Assembly (NCBI RefSeq): GCF_016031615.1
Contig: NZ_JACYXC010000001.1
Location: forward strand, 1,054,001 to 1,118,000
Reading direction: 5' to 3'
Source of the DNA: Streptomyces pactum
GTDB taxonomy: Bacteria > Actinomycetota > Actinomycetes > Streptomycetales > Streptomycetaceae
DNA: 64,000 nt
Numbering within the stretch: position 1 is the stretch's first letter; each line of letters starts with the position of its first letter. A program made the position numbers and the translations under genes. Below are positions 34,601 to 41,453 of the stretch, one piece after another. The notes under the pieces were generated by a model that saw only the letters and a program-made list of their open reading frames with translations, was not told the origin of the DNA and searched no databases.

Positions 34601-35211
34601 ACGGTGACCGAGCAGATCACCGGCAGGTCCAGGCCCGAGAGCTCCAGGGCGCGGCGGGCGCCGATGACCGCCGCCTTGGTCTGGAGCAGGTCCTGGGTGG
34701 TCTCCACCAGCAGCGCGTCGGCGCCGCCGGCAATCAGACCCTCGGCGTTCGCCTGGTAGGCGTCGCGCAGCGTGGTGTACGGGGCGTGGCCCAGGGTCGG
34801 GAGCTTGGTGCCCGGGCCCATGGAGCCCAGCACCCAGCGCTGCCGGCCGTCGGCGGAGTGCTCGTCCGCCACCTCCCGGGCGAGCCGGGCGCCGGCCTCG
34901 GAGAGTTCGAAGACGCGGTCGGAGATGTCGTACTCGCCCAGCGCCGAGTGGTTGGCGCCGAAGGTGTTGGTCTCGACGCAGTCCACGCCGGCCTCGAAGT
35001 AGGCCGAGTGGACCGAGCGCACGATGTCGGGACGGGTGAGGTTGAGGATCTCGTTGCAGCCTTCGAGCTGCTGGAAGTCCTCCAAGGAGGGGTCCTGTGC
35101 CTGAAGCATCGTGCCCATCGCTCCGTCGGCCACCACCACTCTGGAGGCGAGTGCCTCGCGCAGTGCTGCGATACGGGGGGCGGCTGCGGACGATGGCGTG
35201 TACGAGGCCAT
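31690..35211 (-). CDS. metH: Cobalamin-dependent methionine synthase MetH
   Basis: MetH transfers a methyl group from 5-methyltetrahydrofolate to homocysteine through methylcobalamin. The full-length 1173-aa protein has four modules in order. The homocysteine-binding barrel has zinc cysteines in LNCATGP (about 234) and GGCCGTT (about 300). The folate-binding domain has IGERTNANGSKKF. The cobalamin domain has DVHDIGKNLV, whose His (about 750) ligates cobalt. The SAM-dependent reactivation domain ends GYGACPEL...IHHPEAKYFNAR. GGGAG precedes the ATG. It is divergent from gylR; no B12-box riboswitch is seen in the 227-bp upstream region. Confidence 0.96.
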   Translation of the reverse strand: MASYTPSSAAAPRIAALREALASRVVVADGAMGTMLQAQDPSLEDFQQLEGCNEILNLTRPDIVRSVHSAYFEAGVDCVETNTFGANHSALGEYDISDRVFELSEAGARLAREVADEHSADGRQRWVLGSMGPGTKLPTLGHAPYTTLRDAYQANAEGLIAGGADALLVETTQDLLQTKAAVIGARRALELSGLDLPVICSVTVETTGTMLLGSEIGAALTALEPLGIDMIGLNCATGPAEMSEHLRYLARHSRIPLSCMPNAGLPVLGKDGAHYPLTPPELADAQETFVREYGLSLVGGCCGTTPEHLRQLVERVRDLTPAPREVRPEPAAASLYQAVPFRQDTSYLAIGERTNANGSKKFREAMLEGRWDDCVEMARDQIREGAHMLDLCVDYVGRDGVADMAELAGRFATASTLPIVLDSTEVDVIRAGLEKLGGRAVINSVNYEDGDGPDSRFAKVARLAVEHGAALMALTIDEQGQARTAEHKVAIAERIIADLTGNWGIRESDILIDCLTFTICTGQEESRKDGVNTIEAIRELKRRHPEVQTTLGLSNISFGLNPAARIVLNSVFLDECVKAGLDSAIVHASKILPIARLDEEQVQVALDLIYDRRREGYDPLQRLLELFEGVDTRSMKASKAEELRALPLEERLKRRIIDGERNGLEADLDEALTTRPALDIVNDTLLDGMKVVGELFGSGQMQLPFVLQSAEVMKAAVAYLEPHMEKVDDGHGGTGKGTIVLATVRGDVHDIGKNLVDIILSNNGYNVVNLGIKQPVSAILEAAEEHRADVIGMSGLLVKSTVIMKENLEELNQRKLAARYPVILGGAALTRAYVEQDLHEIYEGEVRYARDAFEGLRLMDALIAVKRGVPGAALPELKQRRVARRATAEVAEPEPEQGQVRSDVATDNPVPTPPFWGTRVVKGIQQADYASWLDEGALFKGQWGLKQARTGDGPGYEELVETEGRPRLRGWLDKLHTENLLEAAVVYGYFRCVSKGDDLVLLNEDGSELTRFTFPRQRRGRRLCLADFFRPEDSGEIDVVGLQVVTVGSRIGEATAELFAANAYRDYLELHGLSVQLAEALAEYWHARVRAELGFAAEDPADVREMFDLKYRGARFSLGYGACPELADRAKIAELLRPERIGVQLSEEFQLHPEQSTDAIVIHHPEAKYFNAR

Positions 35212-35251
35212 GGAAATGCTCCCTGGGGTGCGACGGCTGTCGGCTTTGCGC

Positions 35252-35263
35252 CCTCGTACGAGG
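35252..35263. promoter_or_regulatory. Palindrome in the metH leader
   Basis: CCTCGTACGAGG is a perfect 12-bp palindrome, extended by GCGC on one side and GCGC after one extra base on the other. It lies 41-52 bp upstream of the metH ATG, between the start and a possible TACGCT -10 (minus strand, 35277-35282). It may be a leader hairpin or protein site. Confidence 0.35.
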
Positions 35264-35394
35264 AGCGCACCCGGTCAGCGTAGCCCCCACGACCGCCGCG
35301 GGGGCGGGTGGTTCCACCAGCCGGGACGGCGCACGGGATCGAAGAGGATGATCGTTCGCGCCGTCCGCGGTACCACAAGGTCGGCATGGACCGA

Positions 35395-35415
35395 TAGTGT
35401 TCAGCATTGTCGAAC
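35395..35415 (+). promoter_or_regulatory. gylR promoter -10 and GylR operator half
   Basis: A TAGTGT hexamer (35395-35400) is followed directly by GCATTGTCGAAC (35404-35415), the same 12-mer found before glpF. A repressor bound here would cover the transcription start of gylR, consistent with autorepression known for this regulator in S. coelicolor. Confidence 0.55.
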
Positions 35416-35438
35416 CCGCACCGTGGGGAGGAAACGCG

Positions 35439-36203
35439 ATGGCACGGACCATCCAGTCGCTGGAGCGAGCGGCGGCGATGCTGCGACTGCTCGCCGGCGG
35501 CGAGCGGCGCCTCGGCCTGTCCGACATCGCCTCCGCCCTGGGGCTCGCCAAGGGCACCGCGCACGGCATCCTGCGCACCCTCCAGCAGGAGGGGTTCGTC
35601 GAGCAGGACGCCGCCTCCGGCCGCTACCAGCTGGGCGCCGAGCTGCTCCGGCTGGGCAACAGCTACCTCGACGTGCACGAGCTTCGGGCGCGCGCCCTGG
35701 TCTGGGCCGACGACCTGGCCCGCTCCAGCGGGGAGGCGGTCTACCTGGGCGTGCTGCACCAGCAGGGGGTGCTCATCGTGCACCACGTCTTCCGCCCCGA
35801 CGACAGCCGGCAGGTGCTGGAGGTCGGCGCGATGCAGCCGCTGCACAGCACCGCGCTGGGCAAGGTGCTCTCGGCGTACGACCCGGTGGCGCACAGCGAG
35901 GCGGCCGAGGGCGAGCGGAAGGCGTACACCGCCCGTACGGTCACCCGGATGACCGATTTCGAGGAGGTCCTGGACCTGACCCGGGCGCGCGGCTGGGCCG
36001 CCGACGTGGAGGAGACCTGGGAGGGCGTGGCCTCGATCGCCGCCCCGATCCACGACCGGCGCCGGATGCCGGTGGGCGCGGTGGGCGTCACCGGGGCCGT
36101 CGAGCGGGTCTGCCCCGCCGGTGAGCTGCGGCCGGACCTGGTCGCGGCGGTCCGGGACTGCGCGCGGGCGGTCTCCCGCGACCTGGGCGCCAGGCCCTTC
36201 TAG
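35439..36203 (+). CDS. gylR: IclR-family repressor of the glycerol operon, GylR
   Basis: This 254-aa regulator has an N-terminal winged HTH (RTIQSLERAAAMLRLLA and LSDIASALGLAKGTAHGIL) and a C-terminal IclR effector domain with the conserved LHSTALGKVLSAY and GVASIAAPIHD segments. GylR represses glycerol uptake and catabolism and is released when glycerol or glycerol-3-phosphate is present. The ATG at 35439 has GGGGAGGAA ahead of it. Its position directly before glpF-glpK-glpD and the shared operator motif support the specific name. It is divergent from metH. Confidence 0.92.
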   Translation: MARTIQSLERAAAMLRLLAGGERRLGLSDIASALGLAKGTAHGILRTLQQEGFVEQDAASGRYQLGAELLRLGNSYLDVHELRARALVWADDLARSSGEAVYLGVLHQQGVLIVHHVFRPDDSRQVLEVGAMQPLHSTALGKVLSAYDPVAHSEAAEGERKAYTARTVTRMTDFEEVLDLTRARGWAADVEETWEGVASIAAPIHDRRRMPVGAVGVTGAVERVCPAGELRPDLVAAVRDCARAVSRDLGARPF

Positions 36204-36884
36204 TCCTCGGGCCCCGCCGGCCGCCGGCCGCCTTCCGGTACGGGCGTCGGCCCTCGGGCCGCGCCGGCCGTCGGCCCTCCACCCGTACGGGCACCGGCAC
36301 CGGGCGGCCCGCTCGCGCCGGCCCGGTCGCCGGTGCCCCCGCCCCTCCCGGCCCGCCCCCTCCCGCCCGTCCCGGTCCGCCCGGCTCCGGGCCCCCGGCC
36401 CGGACGCGTACCGGCCCGGCAGCGCCGGCCCCGGGGGCGCGCCACCGGCCGCGGTGGCGCCGGGATGTGACCGGCACCGATCCGACCGGAATCCGACCCC
36501 ACGGGGGGCCGGCGCCCTCCCGCCGGTGCGCGCCCCGCTCCCCCTCCCGGGCCGGCGCCGCGACCCGCCCGCGGTGCTCGGCGGTGCCCCCGCGGGACGG
36601 GTGGGCCGGGTGTTGCGGTCCGTGCGACGCCGCAGGTCACGAGTCGGTTTCGGGAGGTTTGAGGGCCCCTTGTTACCGACGAGTTTTCAGTCACAGAAGT
36701 CTTGACGGGCCCCGCAGTGTACAGAAAACTGCCGTGCATCGGTCGGCATTGTCGAACACCTGACGACAATATTCGCTATGGTGGACTCGCCGCGGGCCGA
36801 CCAACGCCCTCACCCCTGAGGGCGCGGACCTCCGGAGGGACCCGGGGTTCGCCTTCCCCTGGACGAAGGACAAAGGAGTCGCGG
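36204..36884. other. gylR-glpF spacer with the operon promoter
   Basis: This is 681 bp. The first 400 bp are GC-rich with no recognised gene. From about 36640 the sequence becomes AT-richer and carries the GylR operator (36748-36770), a TATGGT -10 (36777-36782) and a leader of about 95 nt to the glpF start. Confidence 0.6.
36746..36782 (+). promoter_or_regulatory. glpFKD promoter with GylR operator
   Basis: ATTGTCG (36748-36754) and CGACAAT (36764-36770) form a perfect inverted repeat with a 9-nt spacer. Its left arm lies inside GCATTGTCGAAC, identical to the site before gylR. TATGGT at 36777-36782 is a good -10. The operator would cover the -35 and spacer, a classical repressing position. 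Confidence 0.65.
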
Positions 36885-37676
36885 GTGTCCAGCCTCGACA
36901 TCTTCACCGGCGAGACGATCGGTACCGCCGTACTCATCCTGCTGGGCGGTGGCGTGTGCGCCGCCGTCACCCTCAAGAGTTCCAAGGCCCGGAACGCGGG
37001 ATGGCTCGCCATCACCTTCGGGTGGGGCTTCGCCGTTCTCACCGGCGCCTACATATCGGCCCCCCTCTCCGGCGCGCACCTCAACCCGGCCGTGACCCTC
37101 GGCCTGGCGATCGAGGGCGGCACCGAGTGGAGCGACGTCCCGCTGTACGTCGGGTCCCAGCTCCTCGGCGCGGTCATCGGCGCCGCCCTCGTCTGGGTGA
37201 CCTACATGGGTCAGTTCCACGCCCACCTCACGGACCCGGAGATCGTCCGGGCGCAGACCGGGCACGAGGGGATGGTGGACAAGGCCGCCGCCCCGGCCGC
37301 CGGCCCGGTGCTCGGCGTCTTCTCCACCGGCCCGGAGATCCGGAACGTCGCGCAGAACATGGCCACCGAGATCATCGCGACCGCGGTGCTCGTCCTGGCG
37401 ATCCTCACCCAGGGCCTGAACGGCGACGGCGACGGCCTCGGTGTCCTCGGCGTCATGGCCACCTCGTTCGTGGTGGTGGGCCTGGGCCTGTCGCTCGGCG
37501 GCCCCACCGGATACGCCATCAACCCGGCCCGTGACCTCGGCCCGCGCATCGCACACGCCCTCCTGCCGCTGCCGAACAAGGGCGGCTCGGACTGGGGCTA
37601 CGCCTGGATCCCCGTCGCCGGTCCGCTGATCGGCGCCGCCCTCGCGGGCGGTCTGTACAAGATCGCCTTCGTCTGA
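36885..37676 (+). CDS. glpF: Glycerol uptake facilitator, aquaglyceroporin
   Basis: This 263-aa MIP-family channel lets glycerol diffuse through the plasma membrane. Six hydrophobic helices and the two half-helix signatures are present: HLNPAVT (Asn67) and, near the C-terminus, YAINPARDLGPR. The Asp after the second NPAR marks glycerol facilitators rather than water-only channels. The GTG at 36885 is set by AAAGGAG 7 nt upstream. It is the first gene of the operon, 50 bp before glpK. An upstream in-frame start at 36702 would lie before the promoter and is rejected. Confidence 0.95.
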   Translation: MSSLDIFTGETIGTAVLILLGGGVCAAVTLKSSKARNAGWLAITFGWGFAVLTGAYISAPLSGAHLNPAVTLGLAIEGGTEWSDVPLYVGSQLLGAVIGAALVWVTYMGQFHAHLTDPEIVRAQTGHEGMVDKAAAPAAGPVLGVFSTGPEIRNVAQNMATEIIATAVLVLAILTQGLNGDGDGLGVLGVMATSFVVVGLGLSLGGPTGYAINPARDLGPRIAHALLPLPNKGGSDWGYAWIPVAGPLIGAALAGGLYKIAFV

Positions 37677-37726
37677 CCCCAGCCCCGCCCCGCCCGCCAC
37701 CGGACACTCCCAGGAGAGCAGTACAC

Positions 37727-39268
37727 ATGACCGAGATCCCGACCACCGGTTCCCACGGCCACGGACCGTTCATCGCGGCCATCGACCAGGGCACCACCTC
37801 CAGCCGCTGCATCGTCTTCGACCGCGACGGCCGCATCGTCTCCGTCGACCAGAAGGAGCACGAGCAGATCTTCCCCAGGCCGGGCTGGGTGGAGCACGAC
37901 GCCACCGAGATCTGGCGCAACGTCCAGGAGGTCGTCGAGGGCGCCATCGCCAAGGCCGGCATCACCTCCGCCGACGTCAAGGCGATCGGCATCACCAACC
38001 AGCGCGAGACCACCCTGCTGTGGGACCGCACCACCGGCGAGCCGGTGCACAACGCCATCGTCTGGCAGGACACCCGCACCGACGCCCTCTGCAAGGAGCT
38101 GGGCCGCAACGTCGGCCAGGACCGCTTCCGCCGCGAGACCGGACTGCCGCTCGCCTCCTACTTCTCCGGCCCCAAGGTCCGCTGGCTGCTGGACAACGTC
38201 GAGGGCCTGCGGGAGCGCGCGGAGGCCGGCGAGATCCTCTTCGGCACCATGGACTCCTGGGTCATCTGGAACCTCACCGGCGGTGTGGACGGCGGCCGGC
38301 ACGTCACCGACGTCACCAACGCCTCCCGCACCATGCTGATGAACCTGCACACCATGGAGTGGGACGAGCGCATCCTGCAGTCCATGGAGGTGCCGGCCGC
38401 CGTGCTGCCGGAGATCCGGTCCTCCGCCGAGGTCTACGGCACCGTCAAGGGCGGGGCGCTGGACGGCGTCCCGGTCGCCTCCGCGCTCGGCGACCAGCAG
38501 GCGGCGCTGTTCGGACAGACCTGCTTCTCCGAGGGCGAGGCCAAGTCCACCTACGGCACCGGCACCTTCATGCTGATGAACACCGGCGAGAAGGTCATCA
38601 ACTCCTACAGCGGCCTGCTCACCACCGTCGGCTACCGGATCGGCGACCAGAAGCCGGTCTACGCCCTGGAGGGCTCGATCGCGGTCACCGGTTCGCTGGT
38701 GCAGTGGATGCGCGACCAGATGGGCCTGATCAAGTCCGCGGCGGAGATCGAGACCCTGGCGTCCTCGGTGGACGACAACGGCGGCGCCTACTTCGTCCCG
38801 GCCTTCTCCGGGCTGTTCGCCCCCTATTGGCGCTCCGACGCCCGCGGGGTGATCGCCGGCCTGACCCGGTACGTCACCAAGGCGCACATCGCCCGCGCCG
38901 TGCTCGAAGCCACCGCCTGGCAGACCCGCGAGATCACCGACGCCATGACCAAGGACTCCGGCGTCGAGCTGACCGCGCTCAAGGTCGACGGCGGGATGAC
39001 CTCCAACAACCTGCTGATGCAGACCCTCTCGGACTTCCTGGACGCGCCCGTGGTGCGTCCGATGGTGGCCGAGACGACCTGCCTCGGCGCCGCCTACGCC
39101 GCCGGTCTCGCCGTCGGCTTCTGGCCGGACACCGACGCGCTGCGGGCCAACTGGCGCCGCGCCGCCGAGTGGACCCCCCGTATGGAAGCGGACGTTCGCG
39201 ACCGCGAGTACAAGAACTGGCTCAAGGCCGTGGAGCGGACCATGGGCTGGATCGAGGACGAGGAGTAA
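37727..39268 (+). CDS. glpK: Glycerol kinase
   Basis: This 513-aa FGGY-family kinase phosphorylates glycerol to sn-glycerol-3-phosphate with ATP, trapping it in the cell. Present are the N-terminal AAIDQGTTSSRCIVFD phosphate-binding motif, WRNVQEVVEG, ITNQRETTLLWDR, IVWQDTRT and, in the second domain, FVPAFSGLFAPYW and LKVDGGMTSNNLLMQ. The length and both FGGY signatures are normal. AGGAGAG lies upstream of the ATG. The gene ends 6 bp before glpD, so the two are translated together. Confidence 0.97.
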   Translation: MTEIPTTGSHGHGPFIAAIDQGTTSSRCIVFDRDGRIVSVDQKEHEQIFPRPGWVEHDATEIWRNVQEVVEGAIAKAGITSADVKAIGITNQRETTLLWDRTTGEPVHNAIVWQDTRTDALCKELGRNVGQDRFRRETGLPLASYFSGPKVRWLLDNVEGLRERAEAGEILFGTMDSWVIWNLTGGVDGGRHVTDVTNASRTMLMNLHTMEWDERILQSMEVPAAVLPEIRSSAEVYGTVKGGALDGVPVASALGDQQAALFGQTCFSEGEAKSTYGTGTFMLMNTGEKVINSYSGLLTTVGYRIGDQKPVYALEGSIAVTGSLVQWMRDQMGLIKSAAEIETLASSVDDNGGAYFVPAFSGLFAPYWRSDARGVIAGLTRYVTKAHIARAVLEATAWQTREITDAMTKDSGVELTALKVDGGMTSNNLLMQTLSDFLDAPVVRPMVAETTCLGAAYAAGLAVGFWPDTDALRANWRRAAEWTPRMEADVRDREYKNWLKAVERTMGWIEDEE

Positions 39269-39274
39269 AAGACC

Positions 39275-40888
39275 ATGACCACCCTGCAGAGCGTCCCGGC
39301 CCTCGGGACGCACCCGGCTGCCGGTTCGAACCCGGGCCGCGCCGAGACCCGGGAACAGCTGTCCAAGGCTTCGTACGACCTCCTGGTGATCGGCGGCGGC
39401 ATCCTGGGCATCACCACTGCCTGGCACGCCGCGCAGTCGGGACTGCGGGTGGCCATGGTGGACGCCGGCGACTTCGCCGGCGCCACGTCCTCCGCCTCCT
39501 CCAAGCTGCTCCACGGCGGCCTGCGTTACCTCCAGACCGGTGCGGTGAAGCTGGTCGCGGAGAACCACTTCGAGCGGCGCGCGGTGTCCCACAGCGTCGC
39601 CCCGCACCTGGCCAACCCGCTCACCTTCTACCTGCCGGTGTACAAGGGCGGGCCGCACGGCGCCGCCAAGCTGGGTGCGGGCGTCTTCGCCTACTCGGCG
39701 CTCTCCGCCTTCCGGGACGGCGTCGGCCACGTCATCTCGGCGGAGAAGGCCGCCCGCGACGTGCCGGAGCTGCGCACCGAGGGCCTGCGGGCGGTCGCGG
39801 TCTACGGCGACGGGCAGATGAACGACAGCCGGATGGCCCTGATGACGGTGCGCGCCGCGGTGGAGGCGGGCGCCACCGTCCTCAACCACGCGGAGGTCGT
39901 GGGGCTGCGCTTCACCGGCGGCCGGGTGACCGGGGCGGAGCTGAAGGACCGCACCGACGGCACCGAGTTCGGCGTCAACGCCCGGCTGGTGCTCAACGCC
40001 ACCGGCCCGTGGGTGGACCACCTGCGGAAGCTGGAGGACCCGGACGCGGCCCCGTCCATCCGGCTGTCCAAGGGCGCGCACCTGGTGCTGAAGCGCACCT
40101 CGCCGTGGCGGGCCGCGCTGGCCACCCCGATCGACAAGTACCGCATCACCTTCGCCCTCCCCTGGGAGGACATGCTGCTGCTGGGCACCACCGACGAGGA
40201 GTTCGAGGGCGACCCGGCGGACTGCCGCGTCAATGACAAGGACATAGCCCAGATCCTGGACGAGGCCGCGTTCTCCATCCGGGACCAGCAGCTCTCCCGC
40301 GACCTGATCACCTACTCCTTCGCCGGGCTGCGGGTGCTGCCGGGCGGCCCCGGCGACACCGCCAAGGCGAAGCGGGAGACCGTGGTCACCGAGGGCCGGG
40401 GCGGCATGCTCTCCATCGCCGGCGGCAAGTGGACGACCTTCCGGCACATCGGCCGGACCGTCATGAACAAGCTGGCGCAGCTGCCCGGCCACCCCCTGGC
40501 GGAGGACATGGAGCCGGTCTCCCGGCTGCCCAAGCACGTGCCGCTGCCGGGTCTGGCCAACCCGCACGCCGTGGAGCACCGGCTGCTGGTGGACGGCGGT
40601 ACGCCCGGCCCGCGGATGGCCGCCGACACCGCGCGCCACCTGGCCACCCACTACGGCTCGCTCGCCTTCGACATCGCACGGCTGGCCAACGACGACCCGG
40701 CGCTCGCCGAGCGGATCCACCCCGACGCCCCGGAGATCTGGGCGCAGGTGGTCTACGCCCGGGACCTGGAGTGGGCGCACACCGTCGATGACGTGCTGCG
40801 CCGCCGCACCACGCTGACCATCCGCGGCCTGGACACCGACGAGGTGCGGGCGCGGGTCCAGCGGCTGCTGGACGACCGCCGCGCCTGA
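39275..40888 (+). CDS. glpD: Glycerol-3-phosphate dehydrogenase (FAD, GlpD)
   Basis: This 537-aa membrane-associated flavoprotein oxidises glycerol-3-phosphate to dihydroxyacetone phosphate and passes electrons to quinone. The Rossmann motif DLLVIGGGILGITTAWHAA (about 31-50) binds FAD. SSASSKLLHGGLRYL is the family signature, and GGKWTTFRHIGRTVMNKL lies toward the C-terminal domain, which ends with a helical DAO_C region. It starts 6 bp after the glpK stop, with GAGGAG inside the end of glpK. It is the last gene of the glycerol operon and is followed by a hairpin. Confidence 0.96.
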   Translation: MTTLQSVPALGTHPAAGSNPGRAETREQLSKASYDLLVIGGGILGITTAWHAAQSGLRVAMVDAGDFAGATSSASSKLLHGGLRYLQTGAVKLVAENHFERRAVSHSVAPHLANPLTFYLPVYKGGPHGAAKLGAGVFAYSALSAFRDGVGHVISAEKAARDVPELRTEGLRAVAVYGDGQMNDSRMALMTVRAAVEAGATVLNHAEVVGLRFTGGRVTGAELKDRTDGTEFGVNARLVLNATGPWVDHLRKLEDPDAAPSIRLSKGAHLVLKRTSPWRAALATPIDKYRITFALPWEDMLLLGTTDEEFEGDPADCRVNDKDIAQILDEAAFSIRDQQLSRDLITYSFAGLRVLPGGPGDTAKAKRETVVTEGRGGMLSIAGGKWTTFRHIGRTVMNKLAQLPGHPLAEDMEPVSRLPKHVPLPGLANPHAVEHRLLVDGGTPGPRMAADTARHLATHYGSLAFDIARLANDDPALAERIHPDAPEIWAQVVYARDLEWAHTVDDVLRRRTTLTIRGLDTDEVRARVQRLLDDRRA

Positions 40889-41453
40889 CGCGCGGGGCCG
40901 CCGCCGGCGGCGATCGGAGGGGAGGGGTCCGGGCCGGGCCCCTCCCCCGCGCCGTCTCCGTACGGCTCCGCCCCGGCCGCGCGGCACGGCCGGGGCCGGG
41001 CCGGGCGGCACCGCACGGGACCCACGGCGCGACGGGGCACGATCCGGCGCGAGGGGGCACGACCGGCCGGCCGCGGTCCCGCGCGCCCCGGGGCACGGCG
41101 CGGCCGGCGGGCGCGGCAGCGGGCCGGTGGCCACGACGCGACCGGCGGGCCGGGCGCCGCCCTACGCCGCCCGGCAGCCCTCGGCACCACCCGGCAGACC
41201 CCGCCTGGCCTGGCATCCCTCCGCACCGCCCGGCAGGCCCCCGCCCTTGCCCGGCAGCCCTCCGCACCGCCCGGGGGCACGACGCGGCCGGCGGCCCGTG
41301 CGCGCCCCGGGGCACGACGCGGCCGGTGCAGCGGAACTCCACAGCGGCTCGCGTCCCGGCTGGGAGAGTGTCCGCCGGGCCCGCGGCCGGCGCGCCGCGC
41401 GGTCCCGCACACCGGCCGATGCCGCGTCAGCGGCGGAATGCGAGGAACCTTGT
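40889..41453. other. Intergenic spacer with terminator and repeats
   Basis: The 565-bp spacer holds the glp operon terminator at 40921-40945. Beyond that is a repetitive stretch (41030-41330) in which GGGGCACGA and CCCTCCGCACCGCCCGG-like words recur. No gene is recognised. Confidence 0.5.
40921..40945. terminator. Terminator of the glycerol operon
   Basis: A 12-bp stem (40921-40932 with 40934-40945, one G-U pair) begins 33 bp past the glpD stop. The apical pairs would open to make the loop. Confidence 0.6.

Noticed and set aside
30955..35283. Very long open frame on the plus strand opposite metH
   Set aside because: It lies antisense to an intact metH with perfect domain order. Long antisense frames are normal at this GC content, and the translation is Leu/Val/Gln/Gly filler without domains.
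35212..35438. Cobalamin riboswitch upstream of metH
   Set aside because: No B12-box-like core or long leader is visible; the region is only 227 bp and is shared with the gylR promoter.
41030..41453. N-terminal extension of cystathionine beta-synthase from 41127
   Set aside because: The upstream frame is repetitive Pro/Arg sequence and the PLP domain starts right after the ATG at 41454, which has its own AGGAA.
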